Source of the DNA: Candidatus Gastranaerophilales bacterium
GTDB lineage: Bacteria > Cyanobacteriota > Vampirovibrionia > Gastranaerophilales > Gastranaerophilaceae
Length of the DNA: 59,711 bases
Assembly (NCBI GenBank): GCA_023662705.1
Contig: JAMPIM010000007.1
Location: 1-59,711, forward strand
Direction: 5' to 3'
The notes below the pieces were generated by a model. The model saw nothing but the letters and a program-made list of their open reading frames with translations. It did not search any database and had not been told where the DNA came from. Shown here in pieces: positions 1-8,724 of this stretch. Every line of letters begins with the position of its first letter. The stretch's first letter is position 1. A program made the translations under genes and the position numbers.

Positions 1-54
1 AAAGAGTGCGAGGAATATTTCTGATATTGGTTTATTTTGTCCTTCTGCTGCCAT
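1..54 (-). CDS. 5' end of a flagellar-operon gene, cut by the window edge
   Basis: An ATG at 54-52 lies one base after the fliH stop codon and has an upstream AGAGGG ribosome-binding site. Eighteen codons are visible (MAAEGQNKPISEIFLALF) before the window ends. Its position directly downstream of fliH suggests a further flagellar export or basal-body gene. The hydrophobic run at the end would suit a membrane protein such as FlhA, while the operon position would also suit fliI. I cannot decide from 18 residues. Confidence 0.6.
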   Translation of the reverse strand, partial: MAAEGQNKPISEIFLALF

Positions 55-55
55 T

Positions 56-832
56 CTAACCTTTTAATCCCTCTAATGATTTTTTAATGATTTCCAATTG
101 AGTGTCAATTGAAGCGTCAACAATACCGTTATTTGTCTGGAATATGCATCCTCCTTCTTCGATTGAAGGGTCTGCAACGATATTTATTTTTGCGTCTATT
201 CCGTATTCGTAAGTAATATTTGGAATAGAATCTTTAATGAACTGAACCGCTTGAGGTTTTACTCTGATAATGATTTTAGGTTCGTTTTTAGAAACGGTTT
301 TAAGAACATCCACGATTGTATTTATTAATACCTGCGGGTCTTCATCAACTTCTTTTTTGATAATTTTTTTTGCTATATCAACGCTGATTTCAAGAATATC
401 AGGAGCAATGTATTCAAATACATCTTTTTGTGAACCCATAAATTGGGCAAGGTTGTTTCTGAATATTTCCATATCAGCTGATGCTTTTTCAAGTCCTGCT
501 CTGTAACCTTCTTCAAAAGCGGATTTTTTAATATTTTCAGATTCTTCCTGTGCGCGTGAAACCAGATTCCTGTCATCAATTCTTCTGTAACCGCGTCTGC
601 GTGAACCTCTTCTGCGTTCCTGTCTTTGAGTGAAGTCAATGTTTTCAATATCAAAAAGTTCAATTTCAGGTTCTTTTGGAGGTTCAGGTTTAACTTCTTC
701 CTGAACAACAGGTTCCTGAATCTCTGAAACCTCGGGTTCAGGCGAAGCAATATCAGAACCTTCATTTATAATAGGTTCTTCGATTTTCTTTTTCTTGCTT
801 TCCCCAACCTGATGTTTCTTTTTTATAATCAT
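56..832 (-). CDS. fliH: Flagellar assembly protein FliH
   Basis: FliH is the cytoplasmic regulator and stator-like partner of the export ATPase FliI in the flagellar type III secretion apparatus. The 258-residue product has a Lys-rich start, an acidic Pro/Glu-rich region (about 20-60), a very basic patch with RRGSRRRGYRR (about 75-85), a helical region containing the A-x-x-x-G-type sequence EEGYRAGLEKA, and a C-terminal FliH/V-ATPase-E-like domain ending in a Gly-containing DPSIEEGGCIF turn. It lies 8 bases after the fliG-like gene in a fliE-fliF-fliG-fliH order typical of basal-body operons. The basic patch after the acidic linker is unusual. Sequence plus context make the call fairly secure. 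Confidence 0.82.
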   Translation of the reverse strand: MIIKKKHQVGESKKKKIEEPIINEGSDIASPEPEVSEIQEPVVQEEVKPEPPKEPEIELFDIENIDFTQRQERRRGSRRRGYRRIDDRNLVSRAQEESENIKKSAFEEGYRAGLEKASADMEIFRNNLAQFMGSQKDVFEYIAPDILEISVDIAKKIIKKEVDEDPQVLINTIVDVLKTVSKNEPKIIIRVKPQAVQFIKDSIPNITYEYGIDAKINIVADPSIEEGGCIFQTNNGIVDASIDTQLEIIKKSLEGLKG

Positions 833-840
833 ACTTTATA

Positions 841-1893
841 TTATACGCTTTCCTCTATGTATTCTGCAACTATTCCTGCAACTCTTAGCGGAAGGCTGCC
901 AAACTCGCCGTCATAGGCTTGGGCAATAAATCTTTTTACAAGCGGACGTTCGTTTTTGAGTACTTTTTCGATTTTTTCACGCGGCTGAGTTCTGTATAGA
1001 TGTAATAAATCGGCAAGAACATTTTCCTGCGTAAGTTTTTTCTTGATAGGAAGCGATTTTTTCATATCGCTTAAGCATTCTGCAACCAAATCCCCGTCAA
1101 GATGTGATTCGAGGTCTGCCATATTCATATATTGTGAAATGACAAGCGAATCGTTTGAATCGAATTTGTTCAGAATTGTTGTAACTTTGTCTTGAGAAAG
1201 AACTTTTAACAATAATGCTAATGACATAAGCTTCATTTGTTTATGGCTTATGCCCTGAGGTACGCTTGCGAGAGCAGCTGCTCTTTCTTTTTCCGCTTTT
1301 TGCTGAGCTTTCTTTTCTTCTCGTGCTTTTTGAGCTTTTTCTGCATTTCGGGTTGATTCTTCAATCATTTCCTGCTGACGGCGCTGCTGCTCTGCCTGAG
1401 CTTGCTGTGCCATTGCATCAATATTTGATTGGCTTTCTGCACGGTTTTTGATTTCTTCGTTAATAACACCTTTTTGCTCAAGTTCTTCAATGCTTTGTTT
1501 GTAAACTTTAACTACGTGGTGTTCAACAGCTTGTAATAATTGTTCTTGAGGGATTTTGCGGATCATTGCCTGTTTAGCAACTTCAAAGATAGTAAATGCA
1601 ATTTTTTGCATAATACTATCCCAATATTGAGGCAGGATTCCTGAATGCACAAGGTCAACAGATTTGTGGAAAGACCATTCCGCAATAACCTGAGTAATAA
1701 ATACTGCTTGTTCTGCCGTGAGCTCAAGAGCGGTATCGTTGTAGAGCGCTTCTCCTGCAAGCATTGTGAAATTGCCGAGAGTCTTAACAATATATTCTTT
1801 CTCAAAGTCTTTCAGGTCTTGCGGAACAAGCTCTTTAGCCTGTTCTGCCATAGACGCTGCAAACCCTTTATAATCAAAACCTTCGATTGGCAT
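841..1893 (-). CDS. fliG: Divergent FliG-like flagellar motor switch protein
   Basis: The gene sits between fliF and fliH, where fliG is expected. The start is placed at 1893 because GGAGGAAGG lies just upstream, giving 350 residues; an ATG eight codons earlier (1917) lacks such a site. The N-terminal third is helical and unlike the FliG N domain as I know it. A Gln/Glu/Lys-rich coiled coil follows (about 160-220). The C-terminal third (about 230-350) has FliG-type helical repeats (LALLLKVLSQDKVTTILNKF and a LADLL segment). I do not see the usual EHPQ motif or the charged torque helix. FliG normally links the MS ring FliF to the C ring and interacts with the stator. The assignment leans on synteny, so a different switch-complex component is possible. 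Confidence 0.6.
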   Translation of the reverse strand: MPIEGFDYKGFAASMAEQAKELVPQDLKDFEKEYIVKTLGNFTMLAGEALYNDTALELTAEQAVFITQVIAEWSFHKSVDLVHSGILPQYWDSIMQKIAFTIFEVAKQAMIRKIPQEQLLQAVEHHVVKVYKQSIEELEQKGVINEEIKNRAESQSNIDAMAQQAQAEQQRRQQEMIEESTRNAEKAQKAREEKKAQQKAEKERAAALASVPQGISHKQMKLMSLALLLKVLSQDKVTTILNKFDSNDSLVISQYMNMADLESHLDGDLVAECLSDMKKSLPIKKKLTQENVLADLLHLYRTQPREKIEKVLKNERPLVKRFIAQAYDGEFGSLPLRVAGIVAEYIEESV

Positions 1894-1977
1894 TATGTCC
1901 TTCCTCCACGGGTACATTAAACCCTATTGTATTATAAGGCATAAACGCGCTATTTTCCTCATATATATTGACGATAT

Positions 1978-3642
1978 TTACTGTTCAATCCAGCTGCGGA
2001 TTCTTTCACCTGCTTCGGTTTCGTCAACTCCTTCAAATTCACGTTTAAGCTCTCTTAGGGCTTCTCTGATATCAGCGCCTGAGGTTTTGATTGCAGGTCT
2101 GTTTTGCTGTTCCAATAAACCTTGCTGTAATTGTGATTGTTTTTCGATTAAGCTTGCTGCGTTCATGCTCAAATCTTTGATTTGCTGTTCTTGAGCAGCG
2201 TTTTGTTCTCTTAAGCGTATCATTTCTTCTTCTTGAGCTGCTTTTGCTGCTGCAATCTTTTGAGAAAGTGCTTTGTGGCCGAAGAATAAACCGCCTGCAA
2301 GAAGAACGATTGCTAACCACCAAGGGTTTCCGTGTTCTGCTTTGATTGGAGCTTTTACGTTCTTATCACCTGCCATGAACGGGTCAAGAGATTCTGCAAA
2401 TGCGATTGTTACATTGTTTGCGCTTGCTTTAGGGCTTGCTGCATTTGCTACAAGTTCTTTTAATTCTTCCAGAGTAAGTTCTACAGGAAGTGCATCTTTT
2501 TCTAATGTAACAGCGATAGAGATTTCTTCCAAAACTCCTGGTGACATATATTCGTTTGTTTGAACTTTTGTTACACCAAATTGTGTTTCGCGAGCGGTTC
2601 TTGAATAGCTTCTGTTTTGAGAAGAATCAGAACTTCCGGCAGGCAAACCGTTTGGAAGGTAAACACTTACGGCGTTAGTATTTTTGTTAACATCCTGAGT
2701 TTGGTCGCCTAAACCTTCTGAGAAAGTCTGTTCGTTTACGGCAGTTTTTCTGGTTGGATCGTATTCGATTGTGAATCTTTCTACAGGAGCTTGTTTCAAG
2801 AATGTTGAAACTGTTGCAACATACTTTCCTGAGCCGATTAATCTGTTCAACTGCGCAGAAACCTTTTCCTGCATATATTTATCGTTTTCACGAAGTCTGT
2901 CAAGCATTTCTGATTGAGCATTAACAAGGCTGTTATAAACATGTCCGTTTGTATCAGTGATTGAGATATTTTCTGATGTAAGACCTGAAACACTACCTAA
3001 AAGAAGGTTTGATACAGCTTTGATTTTACCCATATCAAGTACCTGTCCAACTGATACAGTCAGCTGAACTGTTGCTGTTACAGGTTTTTGCATAGATGAA
3101 AACATTGACTGTTCAGGAATTGAAATAAATACTGAAGCGTTTTCAATACCGTCAATTCTCTTGATTAATCTTGCAAGTTCGCCGTTCATTGCACGAACAA
3201 GACGGATTCTTTTGTCTTCTTTAGTTGAAGTAAAATCGCCTTTGTCAAAAACTTCCAAGCCAACATTCTGGTCATACAAACCGCTCTCAACGATAATCAT
3301 AAGAGCCATATCGCGTTTTTCGGTAGTACATTTGCCTGCTGCGGTTGTACAGTTTTTGGCTTTAAGAATTAAGTCTGATTTACTTCCGTTTTCCCCGCGT
3401 GCTACTACAATACCGTGTTTTGCGAGAAGTGCTTGTATTTCAAGTGCTTTACCGAGGTTATCGGTAGTTAAAAGTTTAATATCTTCTTTAAAATATTCTT
3501 TGCTGACATCTTTTGTTTCGGGATTGGAGTTTTTGGAAGAGCCCATAATAGCACCCATAATTACAAGTGCTAATATAACAACAATAGAAACACCTGCGAT
3601 TAATAATATTGTTTTATTTTGAAGTAAACTCTTTAAGTCCAT
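1978..3642 (-). CDS. fliF: Flagellar MS-ring protein FliF
   Basis: FliF forms the inner-membrane MS ring on which the flagellar rotor and export gate assemble. The 554-residue product has a first membrane segment at about 13-33 and a periplasmic ring-building region with an FliF/YscJ-like core (residues about 50-230: LLAKHGIVVARG, then the LVRAMNGELARLIKRIDGI helix and ASVFISIPEQSMF). A Ser/Asn-rich variable loop follows, then a second membrane segment at about 437-456 (NPWWLAIVLLAGGLFFGHKA) and a long cytoplasmic coiled coil. The C-terminal tail EAGERIRSWIEQ resembles the canonical FliG-binding tail. It is followed by the fliG-like gene and preceded by fliE. Confidence 0.92.
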   Translation of the reverse strand: MDLKSLLQNKTILLIAGVSIVVILALVIMGAIMGSSKNSNPETKDVSKEYFKEDIKLLTTDNLGKALEIQALLAKHGIVVARGENGSKSDLILKAKNCTTAAGKCTTEKRDMALMIIVESGLYDQNVGLEVFDKGDFTSTKEDKRIRLVRAMNGELARLIKRIDGIENASVFISIPEQSMFSSMQKPVTATVQLTVSVGQVLDMGKIKAVSNLLLGSVSGLTSENISITDTNGHVYNSLVNAQSEMLDRLRENDKYMQEKVSAQLNRLIGSGKYVATVSTFLKQAPVERFTIEYDPTRKTAVNEQTFSEGLGDQTQDVNKNTNAVSVYLPNGLPAGSSDSSQNRSYSRTARETQFGVTKVQTNEYMSPGVLEEISIAVTLEKDALPVELTLEELKELVANAASPKASANNVTIAFAESLDPFMAGDKNVKAPIKAEHGNPWWLAIVLLAGGLFFGHKALSQKIAAAKAAQEEEMIRLREQNAAQEQQIKDLSMNAASLIEKQSQLQQGLLEQQNRPAIKTSGADIREALRELKREFEGVDETEAGERIRSWIEQ

Positions 3643-3690
3643 ATATCCTTCCCTATATCATTATACACATACTAAGGCGTTATGAGAAGC

Positions 3691-4032
3691 CTAAATCTGT
3701 AATTGCATAATTTTATCATACGCTTGGATGACTTTACCTACCGCAGTAGTTGCTACGGTAATGCTGATTTCTGCTTTTGACATTGCGGTCATAACGTCGT
3801 GTACATCTACGTTTTCATTTCCCATCATAGCATCTTTTAACAGATTATCAGGAGCATTCATTTCAGTGTTAAGGTTTTCTACCAAACCGCTCATTACGCT
3901 GGAGAAATTTGCAGTCGAAGGTTCTTCAACACGATTCATACGGGCAGAAGGGATATCATAACCCCACGAATCAAGCTTTGTATGCTGAATTCTTGCTTCT
4001 AAATCGTATCTTGGATAAAAACCGTTAAACAT
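3691..4032 (-). CDS. fliE: Flagellar hook-basal body protein FliE
   Basis: FliE is the small periplasmic adaptor joining the MS ring and the rod. The 113-residue product has a family-typical C terminus: DVHDVMTAMSKAEISI, then an amphipathic helix ending in AYDKIMQLQI. The N-terminal half is variable, as usual in the family. The start has a good AGAGG site in AAAAGAGGTGCAAT just before the ATG. It is the first gene of the minus-strand flagellar operon, 48 bases before fliF, and a sigma-28-like promoter lies about 20 bases upstream. Confidence 0.9.
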   Translation of the reverse strand: MFNGFYPRYDLEARIQHTKLDSWGYDIPSARMNRVEEPSTANFSSVMSGLVENLNTEMNAPDNLLKDAMMGNENVDVHDVMTAMSKAEISITVATTAVGKVIQAYDKIMQLQI

Positions 4033-4053
4033 ATTGCACCTCTTTTATATTTG

Positions 4054-4080
4054 TTATCGGATTTTTTGGAGAATGGTTGA
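4054..4080 (-). promoter_or_regulatory. Candidate sigma-28 (FliA-type) promoter for the fliE operon
   Basis: On the minus strand the sequence reads TCAA, 15 bases, TCCGATAA. The FliA consensus is TAAA-N15-GCCGATAA, so each box has one mismatch and the spacing is exact. It lies about 20 bases before the fliE ATG. I found no other non-coding CCGATAA in the window. A FliA-like sigma gene is at 26053-26691. Confidence 0.55.
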
Positions 4081-4284
4081 TACATTTACCTTAAAAATCA
4101 TCTATTTATACTATCTGTTTAATAATTGTTAAAGATTTGTCAATGTTTGCCGAAATAATTAGTACTATGAATTTACACGAAGAATGCTTACTGAAATATT
4201 TATTAAACCCTGTAGACTTATCTCGCTCTACAGAACTTTTGAAACTAAATAACAGTCTTATTGAGAAGGGTGCGTTTTCTAACC

Positions 4285-4313
4285 TTGCAAAAAAGGGTAA
4301 GATTAACTATACT
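4285..4313 (+). promoter_or_regulatory. Candidate sigma-70-type promoter of the diguanylate cyclase operon
   Basis: TTGCAA at 4285-4290 and TATACT at 4308-4313 are separated by exactly 17 bases. The start codon at 4343 follows 29 bases later with a GGGGAG ribosome-binding site between. The rest of 4081-4342 shows no other convincing element. Confidence 0.5.
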
Positions 4314-4342
4314 TCTAATAGAATATAAGCGGGGAGTTATTA

Positions 4343-6151
4343 ATGAAAAAATTTATACAAACAAAGTGGTTTACTTTCGGGACTTACTTGTTACTTGTGT
4401 TAGCCACTCTTTTAATAGGTTTTGTGCTTTTACAAAATAACAGAACATTAAAGAATGTATTCTCTTCTTTCTTTGAAGTAGCTGAAAACCGTTCTTTTGA
4501 CTACAGACAAACTCTAAAAGTTGCGCATAATCAGCCGGTTCCTAATAAAGATATTGTGTTTCTGGCGATTGATGATGCGAGTTTGGAAATGCTTTGGGAT
4601 AAATATGGTGAATGGCCTATTCCGCGTAATGTTTATGCGGATATGATTAATCATATAGAAACACAAAAACCGCAGGCTATTATTTTTGATTTATTATTTA
4701 TTAAATCAATCCGCTCTTCTTCAGAGGCTGACAAAGCTCTTGTTGCGGCTATGAATAATAATGATAATATCTATACAGGAATGACATTTGATAATCAAAC
4801 AACAGATGTGAGACTGCCGATTGAGTTGCCTGAAAGATTGAAACTAAATATCGATAATCAGTCAGATGTGAAAATTAAATCAGATTTTACAAATGTTCGC
4901 CCGATTTTATCAGACTTGATTAACGGAAGTGTTCATATTGGTTCTACTAATGCTCAAAGAAGCAGTGATGGTATTATCAGAAAATTCTCTCCTATAGTTA
5001 AATATAAAGGAGATTATTATCCGCTTCTTTCTTTTGGTGCTGCGAGCAAATATGTAGCTTCTGAGGAAAAGAACTTTACGATTGATAAAAACAGAAACTT
5101 ATTATTAGGAGAAACAAAACTTCCGCTTACCGCTGATGGAGAAGTTATTCTTAACTGGTATGGTAAAAGCGGAACACATACGGTTTATCCTATGTATAAA
5201 CTTGTCAAAGAAATGGATGCTAATGTTCATAATTTAGATTTCAAAGATAAGATTGTTATTATCGGTACTACTGCAATGGCATTGCAGGATAATAAGAGTG
5301 TTCCTGTTCAGGATGGTGTTTATCCGGGGGCAGAAGTTCATGCGACATTCTTTAATAATATTCTGGATAATAATTTTATTAAACAAACATCAACAGTAGC
5401 AAATATACTTATTATCTTAGGTGTTGTTGCAATTGTAGGGTTGATTGTTATGTATTCGTCATCAACAGTATTCTCTGTTCTTTCAACAATATTGTTTATG
5501 ATAGCGTATTTGTTTGTATCATATTACTTGATGAGCGGAGCTAATCTCTGGATTCCTGTAGTATTGCCGACAATTGCTATAGTAATTGCTTTTGCTCTTT
5601 CTTATCTTGCAAAATATTTAATCAAATCAAGAGATTTTGAATATCAATATAAACTTGCAACAGTAGACGGTTTAACAGAGCTCTACAATCACAGATATTT
5701 TCAAGATACTTTAAAGAATCAGATAGAAACCGCAAAACGCTATGGTCAAACTTTCTCATTGATTATTGTAGATATTGATTTCTTCAAAAAATTTAATGAT
5801 ACTTACGGTCATCAGGCTGGTGACGCTGTATTAAGGCAGGTTGCTCAAACTTTGAAGAAAAACTCTCGTACAACAGATTTTGTTTGCAGATACGGCGGGG
5901 AAGAAATGAGTATTATTCTTCCGAATACAGCTAACGAAGAAGCTATGAATAATGCAAACAGACTTTGTAAAGCAATTGCGGAAAGACCTTTCCAATTGAA
6001 TGCAACAGATACAGGCAATGTAACAATCAGTTTAGGCGTAGCAACATTTCCGGATAATGCTCAAACAGCACAAGAGTTGATTGAGTATGCTGATAAATGT
6101 TTATACTACGCAAAAGAACATGGACGTAATCAGGTTGGTAAATATGAATAG
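4343..6151 (+). CDS. CHASE2-domain membrane diguanylate cyclase
   Basis: This 602-residue membrane protein should make cyclic di-GMP in response to an extracytoplasmic signal. It has an N-terminal membrane segment (about 10-32), an extracytoplasmic CHASE2 sensor (about 50-340, with DIVFLAIDDASLEML and the WPIPRNVYADMI segment), three closely spaced membrane helices (about 350-430) and a C-terminal GGDEF domain. The active-site loop is RYGGEEM, with GGEEM at 518-522, an accepted GG[DE]EF variant. An RTTD motif at 509-512, five residues upstream, matches the product-inhibition I-site, so an active, feedback-inhibited enzyme is expected. It is divergent from the flagellar operon, and c-di-GMP control of motility would fit that arrangement. 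Its last codons overlap the trmFO start. Confidence 0.9.
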   Translation: MKKFIQTKWFTFGTYLLLVLATLLIGFVLLQNNRTLKNVFSSFFEVAENRSFDYRQTLKVAHNQPVPNKDIVFLAIDDASLEMLWDKYGEWPIPRNVYADMINHIETQKPQAIIFDLLFIKSIRSSSEADKALVAAMNNNDNIYTGMTFDNQTTDVRLPIELPERLKLNIDNQSDVKIKSDFTNVRPILSDLINGSVHIGSTNAQRSSDGIIRKFSPIVKYKGDYYPLLSFGAASKYVASEEKNFTIDKNRNLLLGETKLPLTADGEVILNWYGKSGTHTVYPMYKLVKEMDANVHNLDFKDKIVIIGTTAMALQDNKSVPVQDGVYPGAEVHATFFNNILDNNFIKQTSTVANILIILGVVAIVGLIVMYSSSTVFSVLSTILFMIAYLFVSYYLMSGANLWIPVVLPTIAIVIAFALSYLAKYLIKSRDFEYQYKLATVDGLTELYNHRYFQDTLKNQIETAKRYGQTFSLIIVDIDFFKKFNDTYGHQAGDAVLRQVAQTLKKNSRTTDFVCRYGGEEMSIILPNTANEEAMNNANRLCKAIAERPFQLNATDTGNVTISLGVATFPDNAQTAQELIEYADKCLYYAKEHGRNQVGKYE

Positions 6152-7451
6152 TGTAACAATAATCGGAGCGGGGCTTGCCGGCTCGGAAGCAGCATTACAA
6201 TTAGCAAAGCGCGGAATAAAAGTTAAATTATATGAAATGAGACCTAATAAAACAACAGGTGCTCATGTGGGCTCTGATTGTGCGGAATTCGTTTGCTCAA
6301 ACAGTTTAGGCTCATCAGATATAACTAACGCAAGTGGACTTCTTAAAAAAGAAATGGAAACTTTAGGTGGAGAGTTAATTAAAATTGCTATTGAAAACGC
6401 TGTTCCTGCCGGGAATGCGTTAGCAATTGCGCGTGAAGATTTTTCTAAGGCCGTAACCAAAAGAATAGAAGAAGACCCTAATATTGAACTTATTAGAGAA
6501 GAAATAACAGAAATTCCCGATGGAAATGTAATTATTGCATCAGGTCCTTTGACAAGCGATGTTCTGGCAGAAAAAATCAAAGAGTTTACAAAAAGCGAGC
6601 ATTTGCATTTCTTTGATGCAATAGCTCCGATTGTTGAAGTTGACTCAATTAATTTTGATAAAGCTTTTTGGGCTTCAAGATATAATAAAGGCGAAGCCTC
6701 TTATATTAATTGTCCGATGAATAAAGAAGAATATGAAAACTTTTATAATATTCTAATTAACGCTCCAAGAATTGAACAGCACGAAATTGATAAGAAATCA
6801 AAATTCTTTGAATCTTGTCTCCCTGTTGAAGTTCTTGCATCTAGAGGGGTTGATACTTTACGTTTTGGACCTATGAAACCTGTTGGATTGGTTGATGATA
6901 GAACAGGGGTTGAAAACTATGCTGTAGTTCAGCTTAGACAAGACAATTCTGCTAAAACATTATTCAATCTTGTAGGTTTTCAAACGAACCTCAAATGGGG
7001 TGCACAAAAAGAATTACTTCAATCAATTCCAGGGTTGGAAAACTGTAGTATTGTGCGTTATGGAGTTATGCACCGTAACACGTTTATTAATAGTCCTGCT
7101 GTGCTTAATCCTACACTTGAAGCCCGTGAGCGCAAAGCTTTGTTCTTTGCAGGACAGTTAACAGGAACGGAAGGTTATACAGAATCTATAGCAACAGGCA
7201 TGCTTGCAGGGATAAATATGGCGAAAAGAATCGCAGGGGAAGAGCCGATTGTACTTCCGGAGGTTACAATTCTGGGTGCTTTAACAAGATATATTTCAGA
7301 TTCAGAACATACGCAATTCCAGCCGATAAACTCCAATTGGGCGCTTGTTCCGCCAATAGAGCTTCCTAAAAAAGAAAGAAAAAATAAGAAGCTAAAAAAT
7401 GAGCTTTTATCAAAAAGAGCTCTGGAGTCTCTGGACGGTTTTGTGGTATAA
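6144..7451 (+). CDS. trmFO: Methylenetetrahydrofolate-tRNA-(uracil-5-)-methyltransferase TrmFO
   Basis: TrmFO makes ribothymidine at position 54 of tRNA using 5,10-methylenetetrahydrofolate and FADH2. The start is ATG 6144, which gives the usual N-terminal FAD-binding sequence TIIGAGLAGSEAALQLAKRG and 435 residues. Upstream in-frame starts lie inside the preceding gene. Family motifs visible include KLYEMRP, EFVCSNS, the long FGPMKPVGL region and the C-terminal ALFFAGQLTGTEGY followed by ESIATGMLAGI. It overlaps the diguanylate cyclase gene by 8 bases, and glyA follows after 27 bases. GlyA makes 5,10-methylene-THF, so the pairing with trmFO is metabolically sensible. Confidence 0.95.
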   Translation: MNSVTIIGAGLAGSEAALQLAKRGIKVKLYEMRPNKTTGAHVGSDCAEFVCSNSLGSSDITNASGLLKKEMETLGGELIKIAIENAVPAGNALAIAREDFSKAVTKRIEEDPNIELIREEITEIPDGNVIIASGPLTSDVLAEKIKEFTKSEHLHFFDAIAPIVEVDSINFDKAFWASRYNKGEASYINCPMNKEEYENFYNILINAPRIEQHEIDKKSKFFESCLPVEVLASRGVDTLRFGPMKPVGLVDDRTGVENYAVVQLRQDNSAKTLFNLVGFQTNLKWGAQKELLQSIPGLENCSIVRYGVMHRNTFINSPAVLNPTLEARERKALFFAGQLTGTEGYTESIATGMLAGINMAKRIAGEEPIVLPEVTILGALTRYISDSEHTQFQPINSNWALVPPIELPKKERKNKKLKNELLSKRALESLDGFVV

Positions 7452-7478
7452 TCGAAAAAAAGTGTGGGAGGGGATATT

Positions 7479-8714
7479 ATGAATTTAGAAAACATTAAAA
7501 AAACAGACGCGGATGTTGCGCAATATATTGAAGAAGAGTTAAAACGCCAGCAGACTACAATCGAACTTATTGCAAGTGAAAACTTTACCTCTCCTGCTGT
7601 TATGGAAGCTTGCGGTACTGTTCTTACAAACAAGTATTCCGAAGGTAAGCCTCACAAGCGTTACTACAACGGATGTGAAGTTATTGATAAAATTGAAGAA
7701 CTTGCACAAAAAAGAGCATGCGAACTTTTCGGGATGGCTCATGCTAATGTTCAGCCGCACGCAGGTGCTCAGGCTAATATGGCAGTATTTCTAGCAGTTC
7801 TAAAACCTGGAGATAAAGTTCTTGGTATGGATTTATCTAACGGCGGTCACTTGAGCCACGGTTCTCCGGTTAATTTTTCAGGTATGTACTTTGATGTGAA
7901 AAGCTATGGTGTAGACGAAAATGGTAATATTGATTACGAAGATGTTCGCAGAATGGCTCACGAACATCAGCCAAAATTAATTATTTGCGGTGCTTCTAAC
8001 TACTCAAAAGTAATTGATTTCAAAAAGTTCAGAGAAATCGCTGACGAAGTCGGAGCATATCTGCTTGCGGACATCGCTCATATTGCAGGGCTTGTTGCAG
8101 GCGAGGTTCATCCATCACCAGCAGGTTATGCGCATTTTGTAACAACAACAACTCATAAGACTTTAAGAGGTCCAAGAGGCGGTATTATTATGTGTGATGA
8201 AGAATTCGCGCTTCAAATCGATAAAGCAGTGTTCCCCGGAACTCAGGGCGGACCTTTGGAACACATTATTGCAGGTAAAGCTGTAGCTTTAAAAGAAGCT
8301 ATGCAGCCTGAATTCAAAGAATATGCTAAGCAAATCGTTAAGAATGCAAAAGCTTTAGCACAAGGACTTCTTGATAATGGTTTGGATATTGTAGGCGGTA
8401 TGACAGAAAACCATCTTATGACTCTTGATTTGAGAAAAACAGGCAAAACTGGTAAAGACATGGCAAATGTTCTTGAAAGAGTCGGAATTACAGCTAACAA
8501 AAATACTGTTCCAAATGATCCTCAAAGCCCGTTTGTTACAAGCGGTATCAGATTAGGTTCTGCGGCAATGACAACAAGAGGATTTAAAGAAGATGATATG
8601 AAGGAAGTTGCAAGAATTATTGCAGAAGCAATCAATAATTCTGATAACGAAGAAATTTTGGACAAATTAAGAGCGGATTCTTTGAAGCTTTGCGAAGCTC
8701 ATCCGTTATACTAG
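7479..8714 (+). CDS. glyA: Serine hydroxymethyltransferase
   Basis: GlyA is the cytosolic PLP enzyme that interconverts serine plus THF with glycine plus 5,10-methylene-THF. The start at ATG 7479 follows a strong GGGAGGGG site; a GTG at 7464 is rejected because it lies before that site. The product is 411 residues, normal for the family. Motifs: ELIASENF near the start, NKYSEGKPHKRYYNG, HVQPHAG-like NVQPHAGAQAN, and the PLP lysine in TTTTHKTLRGPRGG (lysine about 225). An extended -10 (TGGTATAAT, 7444-7452) overlapping the trmFO stop may give it its own promoter. Confidence 0.97.
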   Translation: MNLENIKKTDADVAQYIEEELKRQQTTIELIASENFTSPAVMEACGTVLTNKYSEGKPHKRYYNGCEVIDKIEELAQKRACELFGMAHANVQPHAGAQANMAVFLAVLKPGDKVLGMDLSNGGHLSHGSPVNFSGMYFDVKSYGVDENGNIDYEDVRRMAHEHQPKLIICGASNYSKVIDFKKFREIADEVGAYLLADIAHIAGLVAGEVHPSPAGYAHFVTTTTHKTLRGPRGGIIMCDEEFALQIDKAVFPGTQGGPLEHIIAGKAVALKEAMQPEFKEYAKQIVKNAKALAQGLLDNGLDIVGGMTENHLMTLDLRKTGKTGKDMANVLERVGITANKNTVPNDPQSPFVTSGIRLGSAAMTTRGFKEDDMKEVARIIAEAINNSDNEEILDKLRADSLKLCEAHPLY

Positions 8715-8724
8715 AGGAAAACAA

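Noticed and set aside
4137..4328. Possible 63-residue plus-strand ORF upstream of the diguanylate cyclase gene
   Set aside because: It starts at TTG or ATG without a ribosome-binding site, and a well-spaced promoter pair (4285-4313) lies inside its end, so it is more likely upstream non-coding sequence.
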